Source: WHSV01 sp050693895
Lineage (GTDB): Bacteria > Actinomycetota > CADDZG01 > WHSQ01
Assembly (NCBI GenBank): GCA_050693895.1
Contig: JBOGWS010000076.1
Span: forward strand, 54,144-118,143
DNA length: 64,000 nt
Reading direction: 5' to 3'
In this document: positions 54,213 through 62,881 of the stretch, piece after piece
Numbering within the stretch: the first letter of the stretch is position 1
Layout of the letters: every line of letters begins with the position of its first letter
The notes under the pieces: model-generated
What the model saw: only the letters and a program-made list of their open reading frames with translations
Databases searched by the model: none
Told to the model about the DNA's origin: nothing
Translations under genes and position numbers: made by a program

Positions 54213-54277
54213 AAACCCTCCGATCCAGTTGTCTCCTCGCACACCCCGTCCTGCCGTCAGGCTACTCCCGCGCCGGG

Positions 54278-56086
54278 CTACCGACCAGAAGCGTACCCCT
54301 GCATTCCGCGCGGATTGGCGGCCGCCTTCAGCATCCCCGTCTCGGGGTCCACGCCCGCGGCGCTTACTCTGCCGAGGGCCCAGTCCTCCTCGACGACGAC
54401 CCTGTGCCCCCGTTCTTCCAGCTCGCTCACGACGGACTCGCCCAGACGGCCTTCGACCACGACCTCTCCCGGGTGAGACTCGCGTGGATAGAACGAGCTC
54501 GGGAAGTGGGTCGTGTGCCATGTTGGAGCGTCGATCGCAGCCTGAAGGTCGAGCCCGAGGTGGACGTGGTTCAGCCAGAAGTTAAGCGTCCACTGGTCCT
54601 GTGAATCCCCTCCCGGCGTACCGAACGCGAGGTAGGGCTCGCCGTGCTTGAAGGCAAGGCTCGGAGTGAGCGTGGTTCGGGGACGCTTGTTGCCTCGCAG
54701 CGAGTTAGGGAGGCCTGGCTCCAACCAGAACATCTGCGCTCTCGTTCCCAGAGGGAATCCCAGCTCGGGAATCACGGGGTTGCTCTGCAGCCAGCCCCCG
54801 CTCGGCGTGGCCGAGACGAGGTTCCCGTGCCGGTCCACCACGTCCAGGTGGCAGGTGTCGCCCCTCGTCTCGCCCGAGACCGCAAGCGTCGGCTCCCCCG
54901 TCCCCGCGTACCCCACTTGCCCCAGCCGCCTCTGCGGCAGCCGGGGGACGCGTCCGCCGACCGAGCCGGGGCGAAGCTCGAGTGATGCCCGCTCGCCCAC
55001 CAGCGCTCTCCGCTCGAGCGCGTAGGCCGAGTCCAACAACCCCTCGATGGGAACGTCCTCGACAAGCGGGTCGCCGTAATAGGCCTCGCGGTCAGCAAAT
55101 GCCAGCTTGGCGCACTCGACGATGGTGTGGATGTACTCGGCGGTGTTGTGGCCCATCCCTACAAGATCGAAGCCCGCGAGCAACTGGAGCTGCTGCAGGA
55201 ACACGGGCCCCTGGCTCCACGGCTGCGTCTTGAAGACCCGGTAGTCGTAATAGTCGGCCCACAGGGGAGCCTCGACGGTGGCGTGCCAGTCGGCGAGGTC
55301 TCTCTCGTCCATGACTCCGCCGTGCGCCTCACCCGAGGAATCCATTACCTCGGTGGCCATGAACTCGACCATCGCCTCGGCGACGAATCCTTCGTAGAAA
55401 ACGCCACGGGCGGCTTCGATCTGACCCTCGCGGTCGCCGGTAGCGCTCTCGCTCTCGGACAGCACGCGGTGGTAGGTCTGAGCCAGGACCGGATTGCGCC
55501 AGCGCGACCCGGGGGGCGGAGTACCGCTCCCGGTCAGGTAGATCTCGGCCGACGTGGGCCAGTGGGTACGGAACTGTCGTTCGACCATCGCGATGGCCCC
55601 CGCGATCTGAGGGAGCACCGGATAGCCCTGCTCCGCGTACTGGAGGGCATAGATCATGACCTCGCCGAGCGGCAACGTCCCGTGGTCGCGCAGCAGCAGC
55701 ATCCAAGCATCGAAGGCACCGGGAACGCATGCCGCCAGAGATCCCGTGCCCGGGATGACGTCCAGCCCCAACTGCTCGAAGTGCTCGGTCGACAGCTTCG
55801 CGGGTGAGGGCCCCTGCCCGCAGATGACCTCGACCTCCTCCCGGCGGCGGTCGTAAAGCAGGATGGGAACCTCGCCGCCCGGGCCGTTGAGGTGCGGCTC
55901 GACCACCTGAAGAGTCAGCCCGGCCGCCACGGCCGCGTCGAACGCGTTGCCACCCTTTTCGAGCACGGCCATACCCGACGCCGACGCAAGCCAGTGTGTC
56001 GATGCCACCATCCCGAAACTCCCGCGCAGCTCTGGTCTCGTTGTGAACAATTCGCTCTCCTCGATCCAGTCGTGATCTGGGCCCAC
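54278..56086 (-). CDS. gamma-glutamyltransferase-family Ntn hydrolase
   Basis: A 602-residue Ntn hydrolase of the GGT family. The large-subunit segment GNAFDAAVAAGLTLQVVEPHLNGPGGE and the autocleavage site GDTCHLDVVD are clear; the nucleophile Thr is kept but the next Thr (TTH in E. coli) is Cys. NPRGMQGYA ends the protein. No signal peptide, unlike periplasmic GGTs, so it acts in the cytosol; glutathione or another gamma-glutamyl compound is the probable substrate class. GTG start after GAAGG. Confidence 0.88.
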   Translation of the reverse strand: MGPDHDWIEESELFTTRPELRGSFGMVASTHWLASASGMAVLEKGGNAFDAAVAAGLTLQVVEPHLNGPGGEVPILLYDRRREEVEVICGQGPSPAKLSTEHFEQLGLDVIPGTGSLAACVPGAFDAWMLLLRDHGTLPLGEVMIYALQYAEQGYPVLPQIAGAIAMVERQFRTHWPTSAEIYLTGSGTPPPGSRWRNPVLAQTYHRVLSESESATGDREGQIEAARGVFYEGFVAEAMVEFMATEVMDSSGEAHGGVMDERDLADWHATVEAPLWADYYDYRVFKTQPWSQGPVFLQQLQLLAGFDLVGMGHNTAEYIHTIVECAKLAFADREAYYGDPLVEDVPIEGLLDSAYALERRALVGERASLELRPGSVGGRVPRLPQRRLGQVGYAGTGEPTLAVSGETRGDTCHLDVVDRHGNLVSATPSGGWLQSNPVIPELGFPLGTRAQMFWLEPGLPNSLRGNKRPRTTLTPSLAFKHGEPYLAFGTPGGDSQDQWTLNFWLNHVHLGLDLQAAIDAPTWHTTHFPSSFYPRESHPGEVVVEGRLGESVVSELEERGHRVVVEEDWALGRVSAAGVDPETGMLKAAANPRGMQGYASGR

Positions 56087-56094
56087 CTTCCCAA

Positions 56095-56118
56095 AGTACC
56101 CAGAGTCTTTTGGGTACT
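56095..56118. promoter_or_regulatory. 8-bp perfect dyad in the divergent ggt/acyltransferase gap
   Basis: AGTACCCA and TGGGTACT flank 8 bases. It lies only 8 bases upstream of the GGT-family GTG start and 91 bases upstream of the divergent acyltransferase start, fitting an operator for the reverse gene. A hairpin is also possible. Confidence 0.45.
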
Positions 56119-56209
56119 CCGACCCCTCCCTTGCGCACCATGCCGTCTAGGCCGGGCATGCCCCGCGGACGAAAGATAGGGCAACCAACCGACGAACGAA
56201 GGAACTCAA

Positions 56210-57364
56210 GTGAAAGCATTGTTGAAGCTGGCCGAGCAGACACCCCCGAGCCGCGAGCGATACGTGGATTTCCTGAGGGCCCTGTCCATCCTGGTCGTCG
56301 TGCTCGGACATTGGCTCGCCGCGGTCGTGGTGTGGCGCGATGGAGAGGTCGGCGGACACAACGCACTCGATGTGGTCGACGGCATGTGGGCGCTCACCTG
56401 GGTCCTCCAGGTCATGCCGCTGTTCTTCTTCGTCGGTGGGTTCGCAAACCTCAAGACCTGGCGCGCGCTGCGTGATCGGGGCGGCGACTACACCGAGTAT
56501 CTATCCGGCCGCGTGGTCAGGCTCATGAAACCCACTGCCGTCTTCATCGCCTTCTGGATGGTCCTTACCTTCGTCCTCGAGAACTTCTTCGCCGTCCCTC
56601 CCGACTCGCTCCGGGCCGCCACGCAGCTCATGGGCGGGCCACTGTGGTTTCTGGGTGTCTACCTGTTGGTCATCACAGTTGCTCCGGCGATGGTCGGCCT
56701 GCACCAGCGCTTCAGGCACAAGGCCGTGATCGGCCTCGGCGTCGTGGCCGCGATCATCGACATTGCCCGTCTCGCCTTCGAGATCCCGGTGATCGGCTTC
56801 TTCAACTTCGCAATCGTGTGGCTCTTCGTTCATCAGCTTGGCTTCTTCTACGCGGACGGGACTCTCGTCCGGGCCGGTCGAAAGGTTTTCGTCATGATGG
56901 TGGGGGTGGGCCTTGGCGCACTTGTGGTACTGACCAACATCGGCGTCTACTCTCGCTCGATGGTCGGGGTGAGTGACGGCATGGTCAGCAATAACGCGCC
57001 GCCGAGCATCTGCATCTGCGCTCTCGCGCTGTTCATGATCGGCGCAGCGATGATGCTTCGGCCGGCTGCGAGTCGCTGGCTCGAACGACCCAAGCCGTGG
57101 GCGCTGACGATCGGCGTCAACACCGTGATCATGACGGCCTATCTCTGGCATCTCACGGCCATGGCCCTCGCGGTGCTCGTGATGTATCCGCTCGGCTGGC
57201 CCCAGCCTGACGCCGGGACGCTGGAGTGGTGGCTGTTGCGCCCCCTATGGCTCGGCGCTCTCGCCTGCTTCTTGGTCCCGCTCGTGGTGCTCTGGGGTCG
57301 CTTCGAGCGACCGAGCACCGATCGCACATCGACTCGCGGACGGCTCTCCGCGACCAACAGTTAG
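56210..57364 (+). CDS. integral membrane acyltransferase (acyltransferase 3 family)
   Basis: A 384-residue protein with about ten membrane segments. The family start RERYVDFLRALSILVVVLGHW holds the conserved Arg and His of acyltransferase-3 enzymes (O-acetylation of sugars or lipids). GTG start after AAGGA. Substrate unknown; cell-surface polysaccharide or glycolipid is typical. The next gene follows after 4 bases. Confidence 0.88.
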   Translation: MKALLKLAEQTPPSRERYVDFLRALSILVVVLGHWLAAVVVWRDGEVGGHNALDVVDGMWALTWVLQVMPLFFFVGGFANLKTWRALRDRGGDYTEYLSGRVVRLMKPTAVFIAFWMVLTFVLENFFAVPPDSLRAATQLMGGPLWFLGVYLLVITVAPAMVGLHQRFRHKAVIGLGVVAAIIDIARLAFEIPVIGFFNFAIVWLFVHQLGFFYADGTLVRAGRKVFVMMVGVGLGALVVLTNIGVYSRSMVGVSDGMVSNNAPPSICICALALFMIGAAMMLRPAASRWLERPKPWALTIGVNTVIMTAYLWHLTAMALAVLVMYPLGWPQPDAGTLEWWLLRPLWLGALACFLVPLVVLWGRFERPSTDRTSTRGRLSATNS

Positions 57365-57368
57365 GAGC

Positions 57369-57593
57369 ATGAAAGTGGCTCGGATATTCAAGAACACGCT
57401 TGCGGCGATCGCCTCTGCCTGTTTCGTCATCGGAATGCAGGGCTTCGCCATCGGCGGATTCTCCGGCCAGGCTTCGCCGGACTCCGCAAAGATCGCGCAT
57501 CTCGGTGTCGACCCCGTGATGAACGTTGTCTGGCTCGCAGCGGGCTGGGGGCTGCTCGGTGTCGCCCGCTCCATGGGCCGGCGCGAGAATTAG
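57369..57593 (+). CDS. small membrane protein
   Basis: A 74-residue protein with two hydrophobic segments (IASACFVIGMQGFAIGGFSG and VVWLAAGWGLLGVA). No recognised family. It is 4 bases behind the acyltransferase and 30 bases before the sigma-like gene, so may be co-transcribed with both. Confidence 0.6.
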   Translation: MKVARIFKNTLAAIASACFVIGMQGFAIGGFSGQASPDSAKIAHLGVDPVMNVVWLAAGWGLLGVARSMGRREN

Positions 57594-57623
57594 GGTCCGC
57601 CGGCCGACACGGGAGGGAGAAGC

Positions 57624-58712
57624 GTGCGGCCCGAGACTCGTCGCAAGCTCGATCTCTCGTACTCGCAGTACGTTCCGCGTGCCTTTCTCTTCGCGTGGCT
57701 TGTCACCGGAGACGATCAGCTCGCCGCGCGGCTCGCCCTTCGAGGCTGGTGCCGGTCCATGGGCTCGATGCAGGACCTGCGGGGCCCGGACGTACTGGAG
57801 GCCCGGATGCTGCGCTCGGTGGTGTGGGGGGCGGGGCGTGCGAACCTCCTTCACCGGCCTCGAGCCGGCGACGACATCGACGGCACGTGGCTGCACATTC
57901 CCCCTCGGACCCGAGCAGCGCTGGTCATGCTTTACTTCGACGAGCTCGATCCGCGGCGCGTCGCCGACTTGCTCGAATGCTCGGATGCCACCCTGGCGTC
58001 GGTCAGAGGCCGGGGGCTCAACCAGCTGAAGCGGCATCTGGGCGATACCGAGGCCGAGGAAGAGGCCCACCTGCAGCGTTGGTTGGCCGAGCGGGCCGGA
58101 GCAGCTCCGGCCCCCCCACCGGAAAACATGCGCCTGCGACATAGGGTGGGACGCCGCCGGCTGGGTACCGTGGTGGGCGCGGCCCTCATGGCGGTGCTGC
58201 TGGCAGCCGGCGCAGTCGCGGGGACGAGAGTCGCGCTCGACCGGGCTGCGAACCCCCCGTCCGAGAGGGCCAGTGATGACGTCCCCGTGGACCCCACTCT
58301 CCGCAACCGGATCGAGGCCCTGAGGGAGGGTTGCCCCGACCCGGGACGCCTGAGGTCCCTACCGGTGAGGGGGTCGCCGGCGGAAGCCGCCCGGCTTGCC
58401 GTACGGTTCAACGAGGCAATCGTGCTGCGTGACAGACGAACCGTCCGCGCCCTCGCCGAGCCCACGGCCGAGCCGACCAACGGTGCCTGGGTCAGCACCA
58501 GGAGCCGTCGGGGCGTAACGGTAACGAGCGCATCGAAGGTCGACGCTGAAGACCTCTTCACCGTGGCCTGCGGCCGGGACATCGCGAGACGTTCCTTGCG
58601 AGTCGTTATCCACGACCGGAACGGGATCACGACCAAGGGCCTCGCTTTCTTCTACGTGGCCTACACGAAGGACGGCTGGCGGGTCTGGGCTGCCGACGAG
58701 CCCGGGGCATGA
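57624..58712 (+). CDS. sigma-70 region-4-like protein fused to a membrane-anchored C-terminal domain
   Basis: A 362-residue protein. Residues ~90-140 form a sigma region-4 helix-turn-helix (RTRAALVMLYFDELDPRRVADLLECSDATLASVRGRGL). The first ~70 residues resemble a very degenerate sigma region 2. One membrane helix lies at about 180-200, followed by ~160 residues that would face outside. A classic ECF factor has no membrane part and the usual zinc-binding anti-sigma domain is missing; this may be a membrane-tethered regulator that must be released. No anti-sigma gene is adjacent. GTG start. Confidence 0.72.
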   Translation: MRPETRRKLDLSYSQYVPRAFLFAWLVTGDDQLAARLALRGWCRSMGSMQDLRGPDVLEARMLRSVVWGAGRANLLHRPRAGDDIDGTWLHIPPRTRAALVMLYFDELDPRRVADLLECSDATLASVRGRGLNQLKRHLGDTEAEEEAHLQRWLAERAGAAPAPPPENMRLRHRVGRRRLGTVVGAALMAVLLAAGAVAGTRVALDRAANPPSERASDDVPVDPTLRNRIEALREGCPDPGRLRSLPVRGSPAEAARLAVRFNEAIVLRDRRTVRALAEPTAEPTNGAWVSTRSRRGVTVTSASKVDAEDLFTVACGRDIARRSLRVVIHDRNGITTKGLAFFYVAYTKDGWRVWAADEPGA

Positions 58713-58752
58713 AATCAGCCGAGGTGTCTCGCTCAGCCTTTAACTTGTTGAG

Positions 58753-60681
58753 GTGACCGCACCCGATATCGAACAGATTCTCCAGGGCCTGAACCGGGAG
58801 CAGCAGCGCGCCGTCAGGGCGACCAGGGGGCCCGTCTGCATCCTTGCGGGGGCGGGGGCCGGCAAGACGACGACCATCACACGCCGGATCGCCTGCCAGG
58901 TGGCGGCGGGAGACATCCCGGCGGATTCCATCTTCGCCGTCACCTTCACGGACAAGGCCGCGGGCGAGATGCGCAACCGGCTCGAGCGGCTCGGCGTCGG
59001 CGGGGTGAGGGCCCGCACCTTTCACTCGGCGGCCCTGGGTCAGCTCCGCAACCTCGCCGAGAATCCGCCGGGCCAGATAATGCCGAGCAAGGCGGTTGCG
59101 CTGCGACAGATCGGCAACACGTTGCACAAGCCCTACAGGTTCCGGCCCGCGGGCGATCTCGCAACCGAGATCGAGTGGGCGAAGAACCGGCGGCTGACAC
59201 CCCAGACCTACATGAACGGCCTCGGGTCTCACGAGCCCCCCATTCCGGCCGACCTGATGCAGAGCGTCTTCCACCGCTACGAACGGGGGAAAGGTGATCG
59301 GGGCCTCCTCGATTTCGAGGACATTCTCGAACTGGCGATCAGGATGCACGAGGACGAGGACTCAGCGCGCGAGCGCTTTCAAGCCCGGTACCTCGCCTTC
59401 ACCGTCGACGAGTACCAGGACGTGAACACGCTGCAGCAGACGTTGCTCGATCGCTGGCTCGGTGGCCGGGACGACCTCTGTGTCGTCGGCGACGACTATC
59501 AGTCGATCTACGGGTTCACCGGCGCCACTCCGCGTCACCTGCTCGAGATGCCTCGCCGCTTTGAACGTACACAGGTCGTACGGCTGGAAACCAACTACCG
59601 CTCCTCTCCCGAGATCCTCGACTTCGCCAACAAGCTCGTTCCGCGACTCGGGGGGGCCGAGAAGGTCCTGAAGGCGGCATTGCCTTCGGGCGAGAACCCG
59701 GAGGTCCGGCCTTTCGCGTCCGAGGATGCCGAACGACGCTTCGTGGTCGAGCAGGTCAAGGATCTGCACGAGCGGGGTGTGCACTACGAGGAAATCGCGA
59801 TCCTCTACCGGGTCAACTTCCGTTCGGAGGATTACGAGGAAGCCCTTGCCGGTTCCGGTGTTCCCTTTCAGGTGCGCGGGGGGAATTTCCTGGCGCGCCC
59901 GGCCGCGCGACGCCTTTTGAACCGACTCCGACCTCCGAGCGCGACCGATGTGGCCGAGAAGGTCAAGACGGTGGCCGAGAAAGAGGGCTGGCTGTCCGAG
60001 CTTCCCGAGGGACTGGGAGAACAGGAGACGACGCGGCAAAACGACCTCACTCGTCTGGTTCAACTCGCCGAGGAGTTCGACGAGACGGGAGGATCGGTCA
60101 ACGACTTCGTAGCCGATCTCCAAGCTCGTTTCACGAGCGAGGGCGGGGGCCGGGGAGTGAACCTGCTGACCCTCCACCGTGCCAAGGGGCTCGAGTTCGA
60201 AGCCGTCTTCCTCGTGCGCCTCGAGGAGGGGGAACTCCCGTTCAAGCGAGCCAAGAGCGACGAGGCCGTGGCCGAGGAACGCCGGCTCCTCTACGTTGGG
60301 ATCACTCGAGCCAAGAGACACCTCTTCGTGACTCGAGTGGCGGGAAACAAGGCCAGCCGTTATCTGGCCGAGCTGGGCATCGGCCCACAGTCGACGCGCG
60401 CTCCCCTGTCGACGCCGGGGACAAGGAGTTCGTCGGACGATCCCGCCGTGAGCGCGCTCAAGCACTGGCGTCTGCAGCGGTCGCGCGACGACTCGGTTCC
60501 CGCATTCGTCGTGTTTCACGATTCGACACTCGAGGCAATCGCAGCGGCCGACCCGGACGACCTGGTTCAGTTGTCGGAGGTTCCGGGAGTGGGTCCCGCC
60601 AAGCTCGATCGCTACGGAAACGAGATTCTGGAGGCGCTCTCCGCAGCGACGGATTCTGGAGACCGCATTGTTCCCAGATGA
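58753..60681 (+). CDS. uvrD2: UvrD2-like superfamily 1 DNA helicase with HRDC domain
   Basis: A 642-residue 3'-5' helicase. Walker A in ILAGAGAGKTTTITRRI, Walker B in TVDEYQDVN, motif III in VVGDDYQSIYGF, TNYRSS, motif V LLTLHRAKGLEFEAVF and motif VI YVGITRAKR. The last ~90 residues form an HRDC domain, typical of mycobacterial UvrD2, which separates it from PcrA/UvrD1. GTG start. It converges with ppk2. No SOS box is seen upstream. Confidence 0.93.
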   Translation: MTAPDIEQILQGLNREQQRAVRATRGPVCILAGAGAGKTTTITRRIACQVAAGDIPADSIFAVTFTDKAAGEMRNRLERLGVGGVRARTFHSAALGQLRNLAENPPGQIMPSKAVALRQIGNTLHKPYRFRPAGDLATEIEWAKNRRLTPQTYMNGLGSHEPPIPADLMQSVFHRYERGKGDRGLLDFEDILELAIRMHEDEDSARERFQARYLAFTVDEYQDVNTLQQTLLDRWLGGRDDLCVVGDDYQSIYGFTGATPRHLLEMPRRFERTQVVRLETNYRSSPEILDFANKLVPRLGGAEKVLKAALPSGENPEVRPFASEDAERRFVVEQVKDLHERGVHYEEIAILYRVNFRSEDYEEALAGSGVPFQVRGGNFLARPAARRLLNRLRPPSATDVAEKVKTVAEKEGWLSELPEGLGEQETTRQNDLTRLVQLAEEFDETGGSVNDFVADLQARFTSEGGGRGVNLLTLHRAKGLEFEAVFLVRLEEGELPFKRAKSDEAVAEERRLLYVGITRAKRHLFVTRVAGNKASRYLAELGIGPQSTRAPLSTPGTRSSSDDPAVSALKHWRLQRSRDDSVPAFVVFHDSTLEAIAAADPDDLVQLSEVPGVGPAKLDRYGNEILEALSAATDSGDRIVPR

Positions 60682-60705
60682 CATTCTGGGAGATAACCAC
60701 CAGCC

Positions 60706-61464
60706 CTAGTGAGGGGGCAATGGGTCGATCCCGCGGTCGACCATGCCCCTCTCGATCTCTTTGATGACCGCTTCGAGCACCCTGACGCGCGCGTAGCGCT
60801 TGGAGTCCCCTTCGATCAAGTGCCAGGGAGCGAGGCGGTGGTCGGTTCTCTCGACCATGTCTTCGACGGCGGCCGTGTACTCGGCGCGTTTCTCACGGTT
60901 TCGCCAGTCCTCGTCGGTCAACTTCCATGACTTCAGCGGATCGTTCTTGCGTCGCTCGAAACGCCTCAGCTGCTCCTCGTCTGAGATGTGTATCCAGAAC
61001 TTGAGGAGAACCATTCCCTCCATGGCAAGAGAACGCTCGAACTCGACGATCTCCGCGTACGCGCGCGTCCACTGTTCGGTTGTCGCGAAGCCCTCCACGC
61101 GCTCGACCAGGACGCGGCCGTACCACGACCGGTCGAAAACGGCCATGCCTCCCCAGCCCGGAAGTTGGTCCCAGAAGCGTTGCAGGAAGTGATGTCTCTT
61201 CTCGTCGTAGGTTGGTGCCGCGAACTGCGCGACGCGCACATGGCGAGGGTCGAGGGTCGCCACCAACCTCTTGATCGCGCCTCCCTTGCCGGACGCGTCC
61301 CACCCCTCGAACAGGGCGAGAACGGGAGGGCCGATTGGCCCGCCAAGAAGACCCCCGAGCTGAAGGCGAAGCTCGAGTAAGCGCTCCTGCGCGGTCTCGA
61401 GACGCTCGCTCTCCTCTTTCCGCGACAGCTTCAGCGACAGGTCGAGCTCGTCGAGTCTTCCCAT
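60706..61464 (-). CDS. ppk2: polyphosphate kinase 2 family
   Basis: Polyphosphate-dependent (d)NDP/NMP kinase, 252 residues. Walker A GWDASGKGGAIKR, the lid/Walker B FDRSWYGRVLVERVEG and the C-terminal SDEEQLRRFERRKNDPLKSWKLT are typical. Which subclass (ADP or AMP phosphorylating) is undecided. ATG 61464 is chosen; the frame extends far upstream but without similarity. Confidence 0.92.
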   Translation of the reverse strand: MGRLDELDLSLKLSRKEESERLETAQERLLELRLQLGGLLGGPIGPPVLALFEGWDASGKGGAIKRLVATLDPRHVRVAQFAAPTYDEKRHHFLQRFWDQLPGWGGMAVFDRSWYGRVLVERVEGFATTEQWTRAYAEIVEFERSLAMEGMVLLKFWIHISDEEQLRRFERRKNDPLKSWKLTDEDWRNREKRAEYTAAVEDMVERTDHRLAPWHLIEGDSKRYARVRVLEAVIKEIERGMVDRGIDPLPPH

Positions 61465-61496
61465 CCCGAAATACTCACACGGCCGGGCCCGTGCGT

Positions 61497-62270
61497 TTAC
61501 GGAAGGTTGCGAAGTAGTCGAGCGAACGTCCCCTTCAGGGTCCGTTTTCCGTAGCGATGACTCGGGCTGTTCGTGGTCATCACGGCGAGGGATGCCTTCG
61601 TGCCGTCCTTCCTCTTTAGCAGCACGATCTGATGATCGACCGCCCCCGTTCCCGAGCCCCAGCCACCCTTGAAGAGCTTCTTCCATCCTGGTGTCTTGAC
61701 CCTGCCGATCCCCCATCGCTGCGACGAGACCACGTGGGTGAGAAGCCAGCGCGCGTACCCACGATGACGCTTGGGAATGAACTGTTTGAGATGGAACATG
61801 AAGCGCGCCTGGTCGCGCGCCGAGGATCGACTCAGTCCCCAGGGCCGCGTGTAGGAGAAGTCCTTCATCTTGGCCTTGCGAGCGAGCCGGTACAGGGGCC
61901 GTGGTCCGAGTTGATCGGCGATGCGAGTGGCCGTGTCGTTGTCCGACCAGCGAATCATGGGGGCCAGGAGTGCCCTGTCGGCATCGCGCAACCGGCGGTT
62001 GCGAACCGAATTCTGCCGAAGATAGGCGACCATGAACATGACCTTCAGCGTGCTCGCCATGGGAACAGTGATCGCGGCGCGATGCGTGTGAATCCGTCCT
62101 CTCGTGTCCTTGACCGCGAAGCTCACGGCTCCCTCTCGATCGTTGGACCACAGGATGGCCGAACCCGTCCGCGGTCGCCAGGTGGCTTCACCGACGGCGG
62201 GCGCCACTCCCGAAACGACGACGACCGCAACGAGGGCAACGACAAGGCTCCGCACTCCCCGTGTGATCAT
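61497..62270 (-). CDS. beta-lactamase-fold serine hydrolase, exported
   Basis: A 257-residue protein with a signal peptide (RSLVVALVAVVVVSGVAPAVG). Motifs of the class A beta-lactamase fold are SxxK as STLK, SDN as WSDND and a KGG segment (FKGGWGSGTG) in place of KTG. The Glu of the omega loop is not obvious, so antibiotic hydrolysis is uncertain; a cell-wall or esterase role is as likely. A weak stem-loop lies in the 32 bases before ppk2. Confidence 0.83.
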   Translation of the reverse strand: MITRGVRSLVVALVAVVVVSGVAPAVGEATWRPRTGSAILWSNDREGAVSFAVKDTRGRIHTHRAAITVPMASTLKVMFMVAYLRQNSVRNRRLRDADRALLAPMIRWSDNDTATRIADQLGPRPLYRLARKAKMKDFSYTRPWGLSRSSARDQARFMFHLKQFIPKRHRGYARWLLTHVVSSQRWGIGRVKTPGWKKLFKGGWGSGTGAVDHQIVLLKRKDGTKASLAVMTTNSPSHRYGKRTLKGTFARLLRNLP

Positions 62271-62345
62271 GTGGGTCAGGTTAGATCGACTCGCTGCGCA
62301 GCTCAATGTAAGTCCCCCCAAGCGCCGCGACCGAGAGAGGAGCCA

Positions 62346-62579
62346 ATGAACGACATCGAACCAGAGCGACCCGGAGAGGCGGGGGTCGAGGAGGCCACCC
62401 CACCGACAATGCAGGTCGAGGGGGCGCGCGTGCTAGCGGACGATGCCAAGCCGTTGCTCGAGAGCAAGGGCTTCTCCGACGACCAGATCCGCCGCTGGGC
62501 GGACACGTACATCGCCGAAGTCGGCTCGGGCGATGTCAACAGTTTCGTTGCATGGATCGACGAACGGCAAGAACAGTGA
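62346..62579 (+). CDS. small acidic hypothetical protein
   Basis: A 77-residue protein from ATG 62346, with GAGGAG immediately upstream. The second half has FSDDQIRRWADTYIAEVGSGDVNSFVAWID, a helical pattern. No Cys or membrane segment. It overlaps the next gene by 4 bases (GTGA), so the two form a coupled pair. Confidence 0.75.
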   Translation: MNDIEPERPGEAGVEEATPPTMQVEGARVLADDAKPLLESKGFSDDQIRRWADTYIAEVGSGDVNSFVAWIDERQEQ

Positions 62580-62869
62580 CTCCGTCCTCAGCGACTCCGA
62601 CCATCGCCGACCTTCTCCACGAGGCCGGCGAAACGCACCACCAGGTCTACCGGATAGTGGATGGAGACGATCCCGACTGGGCCTCGTGGTACGCGGACTG
62701 GCTAATCGATCTCTCCGAGCTCCCCCAGTTGCTCGGTACGAAACCGGTTAGGAGCGAGCTCGTATACATGCTCGTCAAGCTCGACAAGGACTTCACCGAG
62801 CAGGACCCTGGGGGCCGCTGGGAGGATTACTACGCGCAGGAACTTACCTCTCACTTCCGGCCCAACTGA
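62576..62869 (+). CDS. small conserved hypothetical protein
   Basis: A 97-residue protein from GTG 62576; an ATG at 62552 would add 8 residues but overlap more. Segments DWASWYADWLIDLSELPQLLG and LVYMLVKLDKDF resemble a short family I have seen in many bacteria without function. Translationally coupled to the preceding small gene. Converges with the TolB-like gene after 12 bases. Confidence 0.75.
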   Translation: MTPSSATPTIADLLHEAGETHHQVYRIVDGDDPDWASWYADWLIDLSELPQLLGTKPVRSELVYMLVKLDKDFTEQDPGGRWEDYYAQELTSHFRPN

Positions 62870-62881
62870 GCGGCGCTATCG

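Noticed and set aside
58713..58752. SOS box for uvrD2
   Set aside because: No CGAAC-N4-GTTCG in the gap or nearby.
59362..60684. Long minus-strand open frame opposite uvrD2
   Set aside because: Shadow of the helicase gene, which has all its motifs on the plus strand.
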